Assembly: GCF_013204855.1 (NCBI RefSeq) | Contig: NZ_JABMKZ010000003.1 | Location: 124,001-188,000, forward strand | Reading direction: 5' to 3' | DNA from: Paenibacillus alba | GTDB taxonomy: Bacteria > Bacillota > Bacilli > Paenibacillales > NBRC-103111 | DNA: 64,000 bases | Notes under the pieces: generated by a model | Told to the model about the DNA's origin: nothing | Databases searched by the model: none | What the model saw: the letters and a program-made list of their open reading frames with translations, nothing else | Made by a program: the position numbers and the translations under genes | In this document: piece by piece, positions 8,734-18,408 of the stretch | How the letters are laid out: the number at the start of each line of letters is the position of its first letter | Numbering within the stretch: position 1 is the first letter of the stretch

Positions 8734-11193
8734 ATGACACAGGAATTGAAAGAAACAAGAGAAACGCAAGGTTATAATCCCCAAGCAATTGAGCCCAAAT
8801 GGCAAGGCTATTGGGATGCTAAGAAAACGTTCAAGGTATTGGACAACTCGGATAAACCGAAGTTCTATGCGCTTGATATGTTCCCTTACCCATCCGGAGC
8901 AGGTCTGCATGTAGGACATCCGGAAGGCTACACAGCAACAGATATCGTATCACGCTTCAAACGGATGAGAGGCTTTAATGTCTTGCATCCGATGGGTTGG
9001 GATGCGTTCGGGCTCCCGGCAGAGCAATATGCTCTTGATACAGGGAACGATCCGCGGGAATTCACGAAGACCAATATTGACACTTTCCGTCGTCAAATTA
9101 AATCCTTGGGCTTTTCCTACGATTGGGATCGTGAGATCAGCACGACAGATCCGGAATATTACAAGTGGACGCAGTGGATCTTCATCCAGCTGTACAATAA
9201 AGGACTTGCTTATGTAGACGAAGTACCCGTTAACTGGTGTCCTGCGCTAGGAACAGTTCTGGCTAATGAAGAAGTTATTGATGGTTTGAGCGAGCGCGGC
9301 GGTCACCCGGTGATTCGCAAGCCGATGCGCCAATGGATTCTGAGAATTACCGAATACGCAGAAAGACTGCTGGAAGATCTAGAGGAGCTTGACTGGTCCG
9401 AAAGTATTAAAGATATGCAGCGCAATTGGATTGGGAAATCGACTGGGGCGGAAGTTCAATTCGCGATTGAAGGGCATGCAGAGAACAATTTAACTGTCTT
9501 CACGACACGTCCAGATACGCTTTTTGGAGCTACGTACTGCGTATTGGCACCTGAGCATGAGCTTGTCGCACAAATTACTACAGGCGAGCAAGAAGCTGCG
9601 ATTAAAGAGTATCAAGAGAAAGCTTCCCGTAAAAGCGATCTTGAACGTACAGATCTGGCCAAAGACAAAACAGGTGTATTCACGGGCGCTTATGCGGTTA
9701 ATCCAGTGAATGGGGCAAAAGTGCCAATCTGGATTGCAGATTATGTACTTGGCGGATATGGGACTGGAGCCATTATGGCGGTTCCGGGACACGATCAGCG
9801 TGACTGGGAGTTTGCGAAGCAATTCGATTTGCCGATTATTGAAGTCGTGCAAGGCGGAGATATTGAGAAGGAAGCCTATGCAGGGGATGGCGCTCACGTT
9901 AATTCCGAGCCGATCAATGGCATGAACATCGAGCAAGGGATCAGCCACATGATCGCATGGTTGGAGGAGCAAGGCAAAGGCCGCGGCAAAGTGACGTACC
10001 GTTTGCGCGATTGGCTGTTCAGCCGTCAACGTTATTGGGGAGAGCCGATTCCGATTCTTCACTTGGAAGATGGCACGATGAAGCCAGTTCCTGTGGATCA
10101 ATTGCCATTGCTGCTTCCTCAGGTAGACGAAATTAAACCATCCGGCACTGGAGAATCACCGCTGGCGAACGTATCCGAGTGGGTAAATACGATTGATCCG
10201 GAGACCGGCATGAAAGCCCGCCGTGAAACGAATACGATGCCGCAATGGGCTGGCAGCTGCTGGTACTACCTGCGTTTCATCGACCCGCACAATGATCAGG
10301 AATTCTGCTCCCATGAGCTTCAACAGCAATGGCTGCCTGTAGACCTGTATATCGGCGGTGCGGAGCATGCCGTACTTCACTTGCTGTATGCGCGTTTCTG
10401 GCACAAAGTCCTGTACGACCTTGGTTTCGTACACACCAAAGAGCCGTTCCATAAGCTGGTGAATCAAGGGATGATCCTGGGCGAGAACATGGAGAAAATG
10501 AGTAAATCTCGCGGCAATGTTGTCAATCCGGATGATATCGTAAGCGATCAAGGTGCGGATACACTGCGTATTTATGAAATGTTCATGGGGCCGCTTGAAG
10601 CGACCAAACCTTGGAATACGACGGGCGTAGACGGGATCTACCGCTATTTGAACCGTGTATGGCGCTTGTTTGTGGATGAGAACGGTCAAGTTCAAGCCAA
10701 AATCAGTGCAGATGAGCAGTTGGGCAGCGATAGCTTCAAACGGACTTGGCACCGCAGCATCAAAAAAATTACTGAGGATTTTGAAGCTCTTCGGTTTAAT
10801 ACAGCCATCAGCCAAATGATGATTTTCGTCAATGAGGCTTACAAAACAGAACGCTTGCCGCTGGAAGCCATGAAGAACTTCGTTCAAATGCTTTCACCGC
10901 TTGCTCCTCACTTAGCAGAAGAGCTATGGGAGAAGCTTGGCGGCACGGAGTCCATCACGTATGAGCCATGGCCAACGTACGATGAAGCATGGACAGTTGA
11001 TAATGAGATTGAAATCGTGGTGCAGGTCAATGGCAAAATTGTCGATCGAGTACTGATCAGCAAAGATACAGATGAAGCAGCGATGGAGAAAATCGCTTTT
11101 GATCTCGATAAAGTCAAAGAAGCGACCGCCGGAAAGGCCGTTCGCAAATTGATTGTCGTCAAAGGGAAATTAGTCAATATCGTTGTAGGTTAA
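8734..11193 (+). CDS. leuS: Leucyl-tRNA synthetase
   Basis: An 819-residue class I leucyl-tRNA synthetase of normal bacterial length. The HIGH motif reads HVGH (59-62) and KMSKS is at 588-592. The editing domain contains [12 protein letters not shown], and the C-terminal part has the anticodon-binding and C-terminal domains ending in [16 protein letters not shown] at 8720-8725 precedes ATG 8734. Expression is set by the T-box leader upstream. In B. subtilis leuS is elsewhere, so its place between yqeM and comER is a difference of this lineage. Confidence 0.98.
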   Translation: MTQELKETRETQGYNPQAIEPKWQGYWDAKKTFKVLDNSDKPKFYALDMFPYPSGAGLHVGHPEGYTATDIVSRFKRMRGFNVLHPMGWDAFGLPAEQYALDTGNDPREFTKTNIDTFRRQIKSLGFSYDWDREISTTDPEYYKWTQWIFIQLYNKGLAYVDEVPVNWCPALGTVLANEEVIDGLSERGGHPVIRKPMRQWILRITEYAERLLEDLEELDWSESIKDMQRNWIGKSTGAEVQFAIEGHAENNLTVFTTRPDTLFGATYCVLAPEHELVAQITTGEQEAAIKEYQEKASRKSDLERTDLAKDKTGVFTGAYAVNPVNGAKVPIWIADYVLGGYGTGAIMAVPGHDQRDWEFAKQFDLPIIEVVQGGDIEKEAYAGDGAHVNSEPINGMNIEQGISHMIAWLEEQGKGRGKVTYRLRDWLFSRQRYWGEPIPILHLEDGTMKPVPVDQLPLLLPQVDEIKPSGTGESPLANVSEWVNTIDPETGMKARRETNTMPQWAGSCWYYLRFIDPHNDQEFCSHELQQQWLPVDLYIGGAEHAVLHLLYARFWHKVLYDLGFVHTKEPFHKLVNQGMILGENMEKMSKSRGNVVNPDDIVSDQGADTLRIYEMFMGPLEATKPWNTTGVDGIYRYLNRVWRLFVDENGQVQAKISADEQLGSDSFKRTWHRSIKKITEDFEALRFNTAISQMMIFVNEAYKTERLPLEAMKNFVQMLSPLAPHLAEELWEKLGGTESITYEPWPTYDEAWTVDNEIEIVVQVNGKIVDRVLISKDTDEAAMEKIAFDLDKVKEATAGKAVRKLIVVKGKLVNIVVG

Positions 11194-11219
11194 TAAGATA
11201 AGGGAGACGATGGGGAAGG

Positions 11220-12047
11220 CTATTGCTTCAAAGTAAAGCGAAGCTCGGCCTTCTCCAGATCCTCTTCATATTTGGCATGTGTCGCCGAAATGACCCGTGC
11301 GAATACCCCAGCAAGTTCTTCTTTTAAGATATGTAAACCTTCTTCTGTAATACCTCCCGGAACGGAAACACGCTTTTGCAAGGAAATTGGATTGAACCCC
11401 CCTGTTGTCAGCAGCTTACCTGTGCCAAGTGTCATTTCACTAGCTAACAGTGTGGCTTCCTCACTTGAAATACCGGTTGCCTCAACTGCAGCATCAATAA
11501 AGGATTGAATGAAATTGGCCAGAAATGCGGGGCCGCAGCTAGATAAATCAGAAGAAATGCGGGTATAATTTTCAGACACACAGATAGGCGAGGAAATATA
11601 GGCGAATAAGTTCTCGAGCCACTCTTTGTCTTCAGGCTGCATCCGATTTCCATGAATGCACAACGTGGCGCCGCTTAATACATAATTCGTGATGCTTGGG
11701 ATAATTTTACTTATTTTAGCGGAGAGAAGGCCTTCCAAATGTTTGATCAGGACGGGACTTGTGATCGATACAACGAATTGAGAAGGAAGCACGTCCTCTT
11801 TAATTTCATCAATAACTGTTTTTAATTCAGATGGCTTCACACAAAGAAAAATGATATCGCTCTGTGCAGCCACTTCTCTATTCGATCGGGCAACTTGAAG
11901 CCCAGGATATGTCTGAGCAAGCAGCTCTACTTTACGAATCGTACGATTTCCAGCAATAATTTGCTCCGGATTGAAAGCCCCAGAATGAATAAAAGCTTCA
12001 ATCAGAATACTTCCCATACTCCCAGTACCGATGAATCCTGCTTTCAT
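11220..12047 (-). CDS. comER: ComER, ProC-like late competence protein
   Basis: A 275-residue homologue of pyrroline-5-carboxylate reductase with the N-terminal NAD(P)-binding loop GFIGTGSMGSIL and the C-terminal block PGGITEEGLHIL. The position, divergent from comEA, is that of ComER in Bacillales. ComER is not needed for DNA uptake in B. subtilis and has been linked to sporulation and biofilm formation in related species. GGGAGGGATTAC precedes its start. An actual P5C reductase activity cannot be excluded. Confidence 0.9.
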   Translation of the reverse strand: MKAGFIGTGSMGSILIEAFIHSGAFNPEQIIAGNRTIRKVELLAQTYPGLQVARSNREVAAQSDIIFLCVKPSELKTVIDEIKEDVLPSQFVVSITSPVLIKHLEGLLSAKISKIIPSITNYVLSGATLCIHGNRMQPEDKEWLENLFAYISSPICVSENYTRISSDLSSCGPAFLANFIQSFIDAAVEATGISSEEATLLASEMTLGTGKLLTTGGFNPISLQKRVSVPGGITEEGLHILKEELAGVFARVISATHAKYEEDLEKAELRFTLKQ

Positions 12048-12212
12048 CTAGTAATCCCTCCCGAAAAAAATCAGTCACTTTTGTGCATATTTATAAAACG
12101 GAGTCAGTTTAAGTTGCCATTCGGATGCTTTTTCATCTATATGCTCACAGATCATCGAATATGCTAGGAACGCTTGCTTGCCTGAAGAAAAGGGAAAGAA
12201 TGGGGGGAATTT

Positions 12213-12647
12213 GTGAAGTTGGGTGGTTATAGAAAAGTTAAGGTTCTGCTGATCTTAGCTGTGCTTTGTTTATTGATCGGGGTCGTATGGCCATTCCTAC
12301 GTGGCGGAAGGTCTCAGATCGAAACCGAGTTTGTCCCTATGAATAATCAAATGCAAGCGATGCTGGAAAAAGTGGCGGAAGAATCAATTGTAAGTTCGGA
12401 GTCCAAGCCAGTACATAGTGCTAGTCCTGCAGCCAAATCTACAGCAGCTATATTAGATTTGAATTCGGCTACATTTGAGCAATTAAACGAACTTCCCGGG
12501 ATTGGGAACAGCAAAGCCCAGGCGATTCTGGACTATCGGTTGCAAAAAGGGCGATTCAGCCAAGTGGATGAATTGACGGAGGTCAAAGGCATCGGCGAGA
12601 AGATGCTGGAGAAATTAAAGCCGTTGGTGTATGTCAGTTCGCCATAG
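12213..12647 (+). CDS. comEA: ComEA-type DNA receptor, short form
   Basis: A 144-residue protein with one N-terminal membrane anchor (residues about 8-30), a flexible linker and a C-terminal double helix-hairpin-helix DNA-binding module (LNSATFEQLNELPGIG and ELTEVKGIGEKMLEKL). ComEA binds incoming double-stranded DNA at the cell surface. B. subtilis ComEA is longer and has an extra oligomerisation (SLBB-like) domain between anchor and HhH; that domain is missing here. The GTG start at 12213 follows GGGGGGAAT. It heads comEA-comEB-comEC. Confidence 0.92.
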   Translation: MKLGGYRKVKVLLILAVLCLLIGVVWPFLRGGRSQIETEFVPMNNQMQAMLEKVAEESIVSSESKPVHSASPAAKSTAAILDLNSATFEQLNELPGIGNSKAQAILDYRLQKGRFSQVDELTEVKGIGEKMLEKLKPLVYVSSP

Positions 12648-12749
12648 CCAGCTTTTATTTTGCTAGGAAGTATGAGAGAATACTAGAAATGAAAAAGGCA
12701 ATCCATGTCAACGAATCAGGGGGCATGGGAAGGAGGAAACAGCTCCGTT

Positions 12750-13262
12750 ATGAGCATTCGTAAAGATTGGGATACTTATTTTTTGGATATTGCTTACATG
12801 GCCTCTACACGCTCCAGATGCAACCGCCGGCATGTTGGCGCTGTATTAGTACAAGGAAAGAAGCTGCTCGGAACGGCCTATAATGGGGCCCCAATGGGCG
12901 TACCGGACTGCACGGAAGCAGGTTGTATGCTCGTGGAAGAAATTGAGCTGAAAGTTGTGGCGGATATCGAGGAAGTTATTCGCAAACAGCGCTGTATTCG
13001 AACCATTCATGCCGAACAAAATTTACTGCTATTCACGGATAGGGAAGATCGTGAAGGCTCAACAGTATATGTCACGGATCAACCGTGCTGGACCTGTGCG
13101 AACATGTTGGCAAATAGCGGTGTGACCGAGATTGTTTTTCATCGGGGATATCCGAAGGATCACGAGAAAGTCAGCGAGTTAATGGTGTCACGCGGCATTG
13201 CCTTCCGGCGAATGGAAGGCTACGAGCCTCCTCACGGAACAGTGTCTGAGGTTGTCAATTAA
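12750..13262 (+). CDS. comEB: ComEB, dCMP deaminase family protein
   Basis: A 170-residue zinc deaminase. The catalytic HAEQN and the zinc ligands in PCWTCANM are intact, so it should convert dCMP to dUMP. The start at 12750 gives MSIRKDWDTYF, which fits homologues; AAGGAGG lies about 13 bases ahead, rather far. An alternative ATG at 12705 would add 15 residues of no clear similarity. In B. subtilis comEB is not needed for DNA uptake, though it has been connected to placing ComGA at the pole. Confidence 0.92.
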   Translation: MSIRKDWDTYFLDIAYMASTRSRCNRRHVGAVLVQGKKLLGTAYNGAPMGVPDCTEAGCMLVEEIELKVVADIEEVIRKQRCIRTIHAEQNLLLFTDREDREGSTVYVTDQPCWTCANMLANSGVTEIVFHRGYPKDHEKVSELMVSRGIAFRRMEGYEPPHGTVSEVVN

Positions 13263-13293
13263 GCAGTGAAATTATGCAAAGCGAATGAGGAAG

Positions 13294-13345
13294 AACCTCT
13301 TTCCGGCTGTTGCCCATCGGGCAAGGCTGGAGAGAGGTTTTTTTC
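13294..13345 (+). terminator. Strong stem-loop with T run between comEB and comEC
   Basis: AACCTCTTTCCGGC at 13294 pairs with GCTGGAGAGAGGTT at 13326-13339 (two mismatches). An inner TTGCCC/GGGCAA stem extends the hairpin, and a run of seven T follows. It looks like an intrinsic terminator inside the com operon and would limit readthrough into comEC unless comEC has its own promoter. Confidence 0.75.
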
Positions 13346-13368
13346 TTTGCAAGCAGAGGAGCTGGAGC

Positions 13369-15942
13369 ATGACCAATCTTATGAAAAGGCCAGTTGTTCT
13401 AGGCTGCTGCCTGTGGATAACTGGGTATGTGCTTGCGCTATACAGCGAGCTCCGGTGGTTGACCTGGACGACGAGCGCGCTGCTGCTGGTCGCGCTGATC
13501 GTCATTTATGCGCTGCGGCTGCCTGGCAGACAGCCGCTGTGCGCCCTGCTGCTGGTCGGTGTAGCCTTCGGCTACTACCAAGGGGTCGACCAGCGCAATG
13601 TCACTGCGCTGCCGCTGGCGCAGCAGCAGCGGCTGAACCCGGACGGCAGCGAGGTCACGCTGCTCGGCCGTTTCTCCAGCCCTGTCACCGTCGACGGCGA
13701 CAGGGCCAGCTTCACCGTGGAAGCGGCGACCGTCCGCTTCCAGGACGAGGCTTTCCCGCTTGGCGGGGAAAGCGTGCAGGTCTCGCTGCGCCTGCTGGAG
13801 CAGGCGCAGCAGGCTGGGGCGTCGGGCTGGCGCCGAGGCGACGCCTTGACGCTGACGGGGACGCTGCGCAGTCCGTCCCCGGCCCGCAACTTCGGCGGCT
13901 TCGACTACCGCCGATATCTGCGCCTTCACCACACCCATTGGCTGCTTGCGGCCAGTGGGGTGGATCAGGCGCAGGTCGAGCCTGCGGCAGCGCGCTTCGG
14001 CATCGTCCAGCTGCTGCGCTGGAACGATGAGCTGCGCGATGCGCTCAGCAGGCGCATGGACCTGATCTTCCCCGCGCCGCAGGCGGGGTTTATGAAGAGC
14101 ATGCTCATCGGCCTGACCGATGATTTGGATCCAGAGCGCTTCCAGCAATTTTCGGAGCTGGGCTTGACCCACATTTTAGCTATCTCGGGCCTGAATATTG
14201 CCGTCTTTCTAGGGGTATGCATAGGGCTGATGCGCCGAATGAAGTTAACCAAGGAAACCTATCTGCTAATCTGCATCTGGCTGCTGCCATTTTATATTTT
14301 ATTGACGGGAGCTTCGCCCTCGATTGTAAGAGCCGGACTCATGTCCATGGTTGGACTCTTTGCAGCCCGCAAAGGCTTGATGAAGGACGTCCTGCATATT
14401 ATGGCGATCGTTGCTTGGATTATGCTGCTGTGGAATCCCTATTATGTGCTGGATATCAGCTTTCAGCTCTCTTTCTTGGTCACATTAGGGCTTATCCTTG
14501 GCGTCCAGCGCGTGAATGATTTGCTTATGCCATGCATTCCCTCTTCCATACTGCGAAATACCGCCTCCATTACCCTCGTTTCGCAAGTGATCTCGTTTCC
14601 TGTTTCGATCTATTATTTTAATCAGTTTTCGTTATTGTCTTGGCTGGCGAATGCCATCTTGGTACCTGTCATCAGTTTGGTGGTGTTCCCGGCAGGACTG
14701 CTTGCTACCGCTTCGGGGATTGTGTATGTGCCTGCTGGGAAAGGGCTGGGAATAGGTATCTCTTGGCTCAATGGGGCCATCTTCTGGTCGACAGATCAGC
14801 TTCAACAACTGCAGGTGTTTAAGCAAATTTGGCCAACGCCAAGCCTGATCTGGATCATTTTGTATTACCTGCTGCTGGTTGCGATCTATTGGTTATGGCG
14901 GCGTTTAGCTGAGTCAAGGCTAGAGCAGCAGCCGGTAAATCTGGAGAGTCCTCAAGCCCGAACAAAATTTAACGTTCCGATGTGGTTGGGTTGTACCTGC
15001 GGATGTTTCCTTATGTTGCTTTGGATAGGCTATACGCCGGAGCGATGGAATCGAACAGGAATCGTCCAGTTTATTGATGTTGGTCAAGGTGATGCGATTC
15101 TCATTCGTACGCCGTATGGAAAGCACATCTTGATTGATGGCGGGGGAACGCTGACTTTCAGGAAGGCAGGAGAAAGCTGGAAGACGCGAAAGGACCCCTA
15201 TGAGGTTGGAGCTAAGCTGTTAGTTCCGCTGCTTAAGAAACGCGGTGTTCATCAATTGGATCTTGTTGTGCTCACACATGAGGATGCCGATCACAGCGGG
15301 GGATTGCAGGCTGTTGCTTCTCAGATGCGGGTTAGCCAATTCCTGTTTAACGGCACCTTTAAGCCTGGGGCTCAAACCGCCCAATTATTTGAGACGCTGG
15401 TTGCGCGCAAAGTACCGCTTTTGCCTGCCAATGCCAGTCACTGGATTCAGCTTGATCCGCAAACCAAATTTCGTATCTTATATCCCATGGAAGAGGAGGC
15501 GCAGCAGCTTGAAATTGTGAAGGAGCAAAATGCGCAATCCGTCGTTTTTTTATTGGAGATGCAGGGCACGCGTTGGTTGTTTACTGGCGACATGGAGAAG
15601 GAATCGGAACGGAAGGTACTGGACTTTATGAAAGGACATCCTGCGTTCCTAGAAAGGAATTCAAATGGAAATAAGGATGCCGCACATCTGGTGGATGTTT
15701 TGAAAATTGCCCATCATGGCAGCAAAACGTCAACCACGCAGGAGTGGCTCGATTATTGGCGGCCATCCTTGGCGGTTATTTCTGTAGGTGCTGTGAATAG
15801 CTATGGCCACCCTGCGCCTGATGTGCTGCAGCGCTTAAATGAAGGCGGCATCGCGGTATTTCGAACGGATCAGATGGGAGAGGTGCAGGTGGAGGTTAGG
15901 GAAACTGGCCTATTTTTCAGAAAAAAGCTATCTGGGCCGTAA
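13369..15942 (+). CDS. comEC: ComEC/Rec2 DNA uptake channel
   Basis: An 857-residue polytopic membrane protein that forms the DNA import channel. Order of parts: N-terminal membrane helices, an OB-fold-type N-terminal domain (DUF4131 region), the competence membrane core (ILAISGLNIAVFLGV, TGASPSIVRAGLMS), and a C-terminal metallo-beta-lactamase domain with HEDADH at 637-642 and KIAHHGSKTS, the presumed nuclease. The start at 13369 follows AGAGGAG; an upstream ATG at 13285 lies before the terminator. Bases about 13440-14110 are markedly GC-rich compared with the rest of the gene. Confidence 0.95.
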   Translation: MTNLMKRPVVLGCCLWITGYVLALYSELRWLTWTTSALLLVALIVIYALRLPGRQPLCALLLVGVAFGYYQGVDQRNVTALPLAQQQRLNPDGSEVTLLGRFSSPVTVDGDRASFTVEAATVRFQDEAFPLGGESVQVSLRLLEQAQQAGASGWRRGDALTLTGTLRSPSPARNFGGFDYRRYLRLHHTHWLLAASGVDQAQVEPAAARFGIVQLLRWNDELRDALSRRMDLIFPAPQAGFMKSMLIGLTDDLDPERFQQFSELGLTHILAISGLNIAVFLGVCIGLMRRMKLTKETYLLICIWLLPFYILLTGASPSIVRAGLMSMVGLFAARKGLMKDVLHIMAIVAWIMLLWNPYYVLDISFQLSFLVTLGLILGVQRVNDLLMPCIPSSILRNTASITLVSQVISFPVSIYYFNQFSLLSWLANAILVPVISLVVFPAGLLATASGIVYVPAGKGLGIGISWLNGAIFWSTDQLQQLQVFKQIWPTPSLIWIILYYLLLVAIYWLWRRLAESRLEQQPVNLESPQARTKFNVPMWLGCTCGCFLMLLWIGYTPERWNRTGIVQFIDVGQGDAILIRTPYGKHILIDGGGTLTFRKAGESWKTRKDPYEVGAKLLVPLLKKRGVHQLDLVVLTHEDADHSGGLQAVASQMRVSQFLFNGTFKPGAQTAQLFETLVARKVPLLPANASHWIQLDPQTKFRILYPMEEEAQQLEIVKEQNAQSVVFLLEMQGTRWLFTGDMEKESERKVLDFMKGHPAFLERNSNGNKDAAHLVDVLKIAHHGSKTSTTQEWLDYWRPSLAVISVGAVNSYGHPAPDVLQRLNEGGIAVFRTDQMGEVQVEVRETGLFFRKKLSGP

Positions 15943-16090
15943 GGCATAGGGCTTTATTTACAAGTGACAGCCAATGTTACATAAAATTGATTGAAATGGT
16001 CATTTTTGGGAAGGGTTTTAATGGATTGTGTCGAAATTGTAAATCGACCGTTTGCTAATTACATAAATCGACATGGTGGTGGGATGATTA

Positions 16091-18127
16091 ATGTCAAAAA
16101 AATCCAGCGTACGTCTGTCCAAATTGAAATCAGTAGGAATGAAGATTAGTTTATCGATCATTGCAAGCAGTCTATTCTTTGTTATCTTCATGGGTGTTGC
16201 CTCGTACCAGATTTCGAAAAATGTGATGCAGACAAAAGTTACAGATGCTTCTCTCCAAACGATTGTACAGGCCGAGCAGAAATTGGATTTTGTCTATCAA
16301 TTGTATCAGAAGCTGTCTCTTCAGCTTGTGATGGATGCTCCACTTCAGCAGCAAGTCGGGAAGGCTTCAAATTTAAAAAAAGATTCACGAGAATACAATG
16401 AAAATATGTCAATCTTAGAAGCAACGTTATCGGCTTACTTATATTCCAATGAGGGTATCCAGTCGATGGAATTGTTTACGTCCGATGGGGATATTATTCA
16501 AACCAAATCGAGCTTGATGTCTGAGAAAAACTATGCTGATCAAGATTGGTTTAAGGCTATTGTTGCCAAAGACGGAGAGCCGTTATGGTTGTCCACGAAG
16601 CCAAAGGACAATCGCAATACAACACCTGTAATTTCAGTTGGAAGTCTCATACATCAAGCGAATTCCAATGAATACTACATTGCTTTGTTTGATATCAGCT
16701 TGGATATTGTTAAGAATCAGCTCGCTTCTATTCAAATGGGGGACAGCGGGGCGATTCAAGTTGTAGATGGGGCAGGACTGGTTGTTTACAGTCAAGATTC
16801 CGCTCAAATGGGGGCTGCTTCCGGCTACCCGATCCGCGAAGAAAGCAAAGGCAAAAAGAGCGATTCCTTTGTTTCAGCAGATGGAACGAAACAAATTGTT
16901 TTGTCCAAATCAGAGGCGACTGGCTGGTTCACGGTCGGTATTATTCCGATTCATGATCTGACCAAAGATATGGAAGTGATCTATAATTTAACGCTTATTG
17001 TTTCCCTATGCGCGTTAGTTTTGGCCGCAGGGGTCGGATATTTGGTTGCCAGAATGATTGGGAAGCCATTGGGCCATATACGGAATTTGATGGAGGATGG
17101 AGCCGGAGGAGATCTGCGCATTCGTGTACAGACCAAATCCAAAGATGAAATCGGCCAATTAGGCAGCAGCCTCGATGCGATGATGAGGCAAATTACGGAA
17201 TTGTTCAAACAAACGACGCATTCTTCCGAGGAAGTGTTGCAAACGGCTGCAGAATTGTCCGTGTCCTCCAAGCATACGGCTGCGGCAGCAAGTGAAATCG
17301 CCGCAGCGATCAATGAAATTTCCGGCGGTGCATCGGGCTTGGCCGCTCAGGCTGAACGAGGGAATGAGCTGACGATGCAAATCGGACAACAAATTACCAG
17401 TGTTGTACAAGCCAATGAAGTGATGGGGATTGCAGCAGAGGAGATGGAGAGCTCAAGCAGGACGGGGACCCGCTATATGGAAGAGCTTATCGCCAAAACT
17501 AGCATGACCGAAGAGATGACACGTTCGATGGTTGAGAAAGTCGATAAATTGAAGGATAGCACGCTGTCGATTCGAAAAGTGCTCGATATCTTAAGCCAGA
17601 TGACCAAGCAAACGAATATTCTTTCGCTTAATGCCACCATCGAAGCCGCGCGCGCCGGGGAAGCGGGGAAGGGATTCATGGTCGTAGCCGATGAAATTCG
17701 CAAGCTGGCCGATCAGTCTCGCAAATCAATTGAAACCGTAGGACATATCACAGAAACGATTCAAAATGAAGTCATTGATACAGTGGCCGTTCTTTCGGAA
17801 GCCTATCCGATATATCAAGAACAAATTCAATCTGTGAAAGAAGCGGATTTGCTGTTCAAACAAGTGCAGGGGAGAACGGTTAGTTTCAGGGAACAATTGG
17901 GTTCCGTCAGTCAAACCGTCTTGAAGCTGGAAGCATCGCAAGGCGTGCTCAGTGATACCATGATGAGCGTTGGTGCGGTGTCCGAGCAGTCGCTGGCTAA
18001 CTCTGAGCAAGTCGCTTCTTTAAGCTCCGATCAACTTAGCATTAGCAAAGGGCTGGTGCAGCTGTCGGACAAATTAGAGAAGCTTTCCGTTGCTCTCCAA
18101 GATTCCTTATCCAAGTTCAAAGTTTAA
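16091..18127 (+). CDS. Methyl-accepting chemotaxis protein with extracytoplasmic Cache-type sensor
   Basis: A 678-residue chemoreceptor. A first membrane segment (about 18-40) is followed by a roughly 250-residue outer sensor region typical of double-Cache domains (WLSTKPKDNRNTTPVISVG; IQVVDGAGLVVYSQD; TGWFTVGIIP). A second membrane segment is at about 297-320, then HAMP and the signalling domain with its tip region QTNILSLNATIEAARAGE. It should pass ligand binding to CheW/CheA. The ligand cannot be inferred. It sits alone between comEC and a terminator, in a region inserted relative to B. subtilis. Confidence 0.95.
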   Translation: MSKKSSVRLSKLKSVGMKISLSIIASSLFFVIFMGVASYQISKNVMQTKVTDASLQTIVQAEQKLDFVYQLYQKLSLQLVMDAPLQQQVGKASNLKKDSREYNENMSILEATLSAYLYSNEGIQSMELFTSDGDIIQTKSSLMSEKNYADQDWFKAIVAKDGEPLWLSTKPKDNRNTTPVISVGSLIHQANSNEYYIALFDISLDIVKNQLASIQMGDSGAIQVVDGAGLVVYSQDSAQMGAASGYPIREESKGKKSDSFVSADGTKQIVLSKSEATGWFTVGIIPIHDLTKDMEVIYNLTLIVSLCALVLAAGVGYLVARMIGKPLGHIRNLMEDGAGGDLRIRVQTKSKDEIGQLGSSLDAMMRQITELFKQTTHSSEEVLQTAAELSVSSKHTAAAASEIAAAINEISGGASGLAAQAERGNELTMQIGQQITSVVQANEVMGIAAEEMESSSRTGTRYMEELIAKTSMTEEMTRSMVEKVDKLKDSTLSIRKVLDILSQMTKQTNILSLNATIEAARAGEAGKGFMVVADEIRKLADQSRKSIETVGHITETIQNEVIDTVAVLSEAYPIYQEQIQSVKEADLLFKQVQGRTVSFREQLGSVSQTVLKLEASQGVLSDTMMSVGAVSEQSLANSEQVASLSSDQLSISKGLVQLSDKLEKLSVALQDSLSKFKV

Positions 18128-18133
18128 AATAGG

Positions 18134-18185
18134 AACAGCCCAAGAAGACGGTTTCCGGTAAAGGAATGTCTTGTTGGGCTGTTTT
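18134..18185 (+). terminator. Terminator after the chemoreceptor gene, possibly bidirectional
   Basis: AACAGCCCAAGAAGAC pairs with GTCTTGTTGGGCTGTT, followed by TTTTATTTG. It separates the rightward chemoreceptor from the leftward germination operon and may serve both. Confidence 0.85.
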
Positions 18186-18197
18186 ATTTGTTTCGTT

Positions 18198-18404
18198 TTA
18201 TTCATTTTCTTTGAGCAATGCTTCTCCATAGTTTGTAGACTGCTGATCAACTTGTTCAGGTACGGCTGTTTGCATCCATGGCGGGTCGCCATATTTATGC
18301 AGCATTTGATTGATCGAGTAAATACCCAGTGGAACAACGTAGGACAAGATGGTGCAAAGCACGACTAAACCGGATGGAATTAAGCCAATGAAAGATGACC
18401 ACAT
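18198..18404 (-). CDS. Small membrane protein at the end of the ger operon (GerD-subunit-like)
   Basis: A 68-residue protein starting with MWSSFIGLIPSG, whose ATG at 18404 follows AAGGAGCGATAAGACC; the ribosome binding site lies in the last codons of gerC. One long hydrophobic segment (about residues 5-30) and a polar tail are visible. Some gerA-type operons in Bacillus carry a fourth small membrane gene (D subunit) that tunes germination; the position and size here fit, but sequence identity to those was not checked. A longer reading frame extends upstream through gerC and is not real. Confidence 0.7.
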   Translation of the reverse strand: MWSSFIGLIPSGLVVLCTILSYVVPLGIYSINQMLHKYGDPPWMQTAVPEQVDQQSTNYGEALLKENE

Positions 18405-18408
18405 GGTC

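Noticed and set aside
9490..10887. Two long minus-strand frames inside leuS
   Set aside because: They are shadows of a gene with all expected LeuRS motifs and have no start signals of their own.
13266..14172. Long open frames on both strands (254 and 244 codons) in the 5' part of comEC
   Set aside because: They exist because the GC-rich stretch has few stop codons. No ribosome binding site or recognisable motif; the comEC frame reads through with family motifs.
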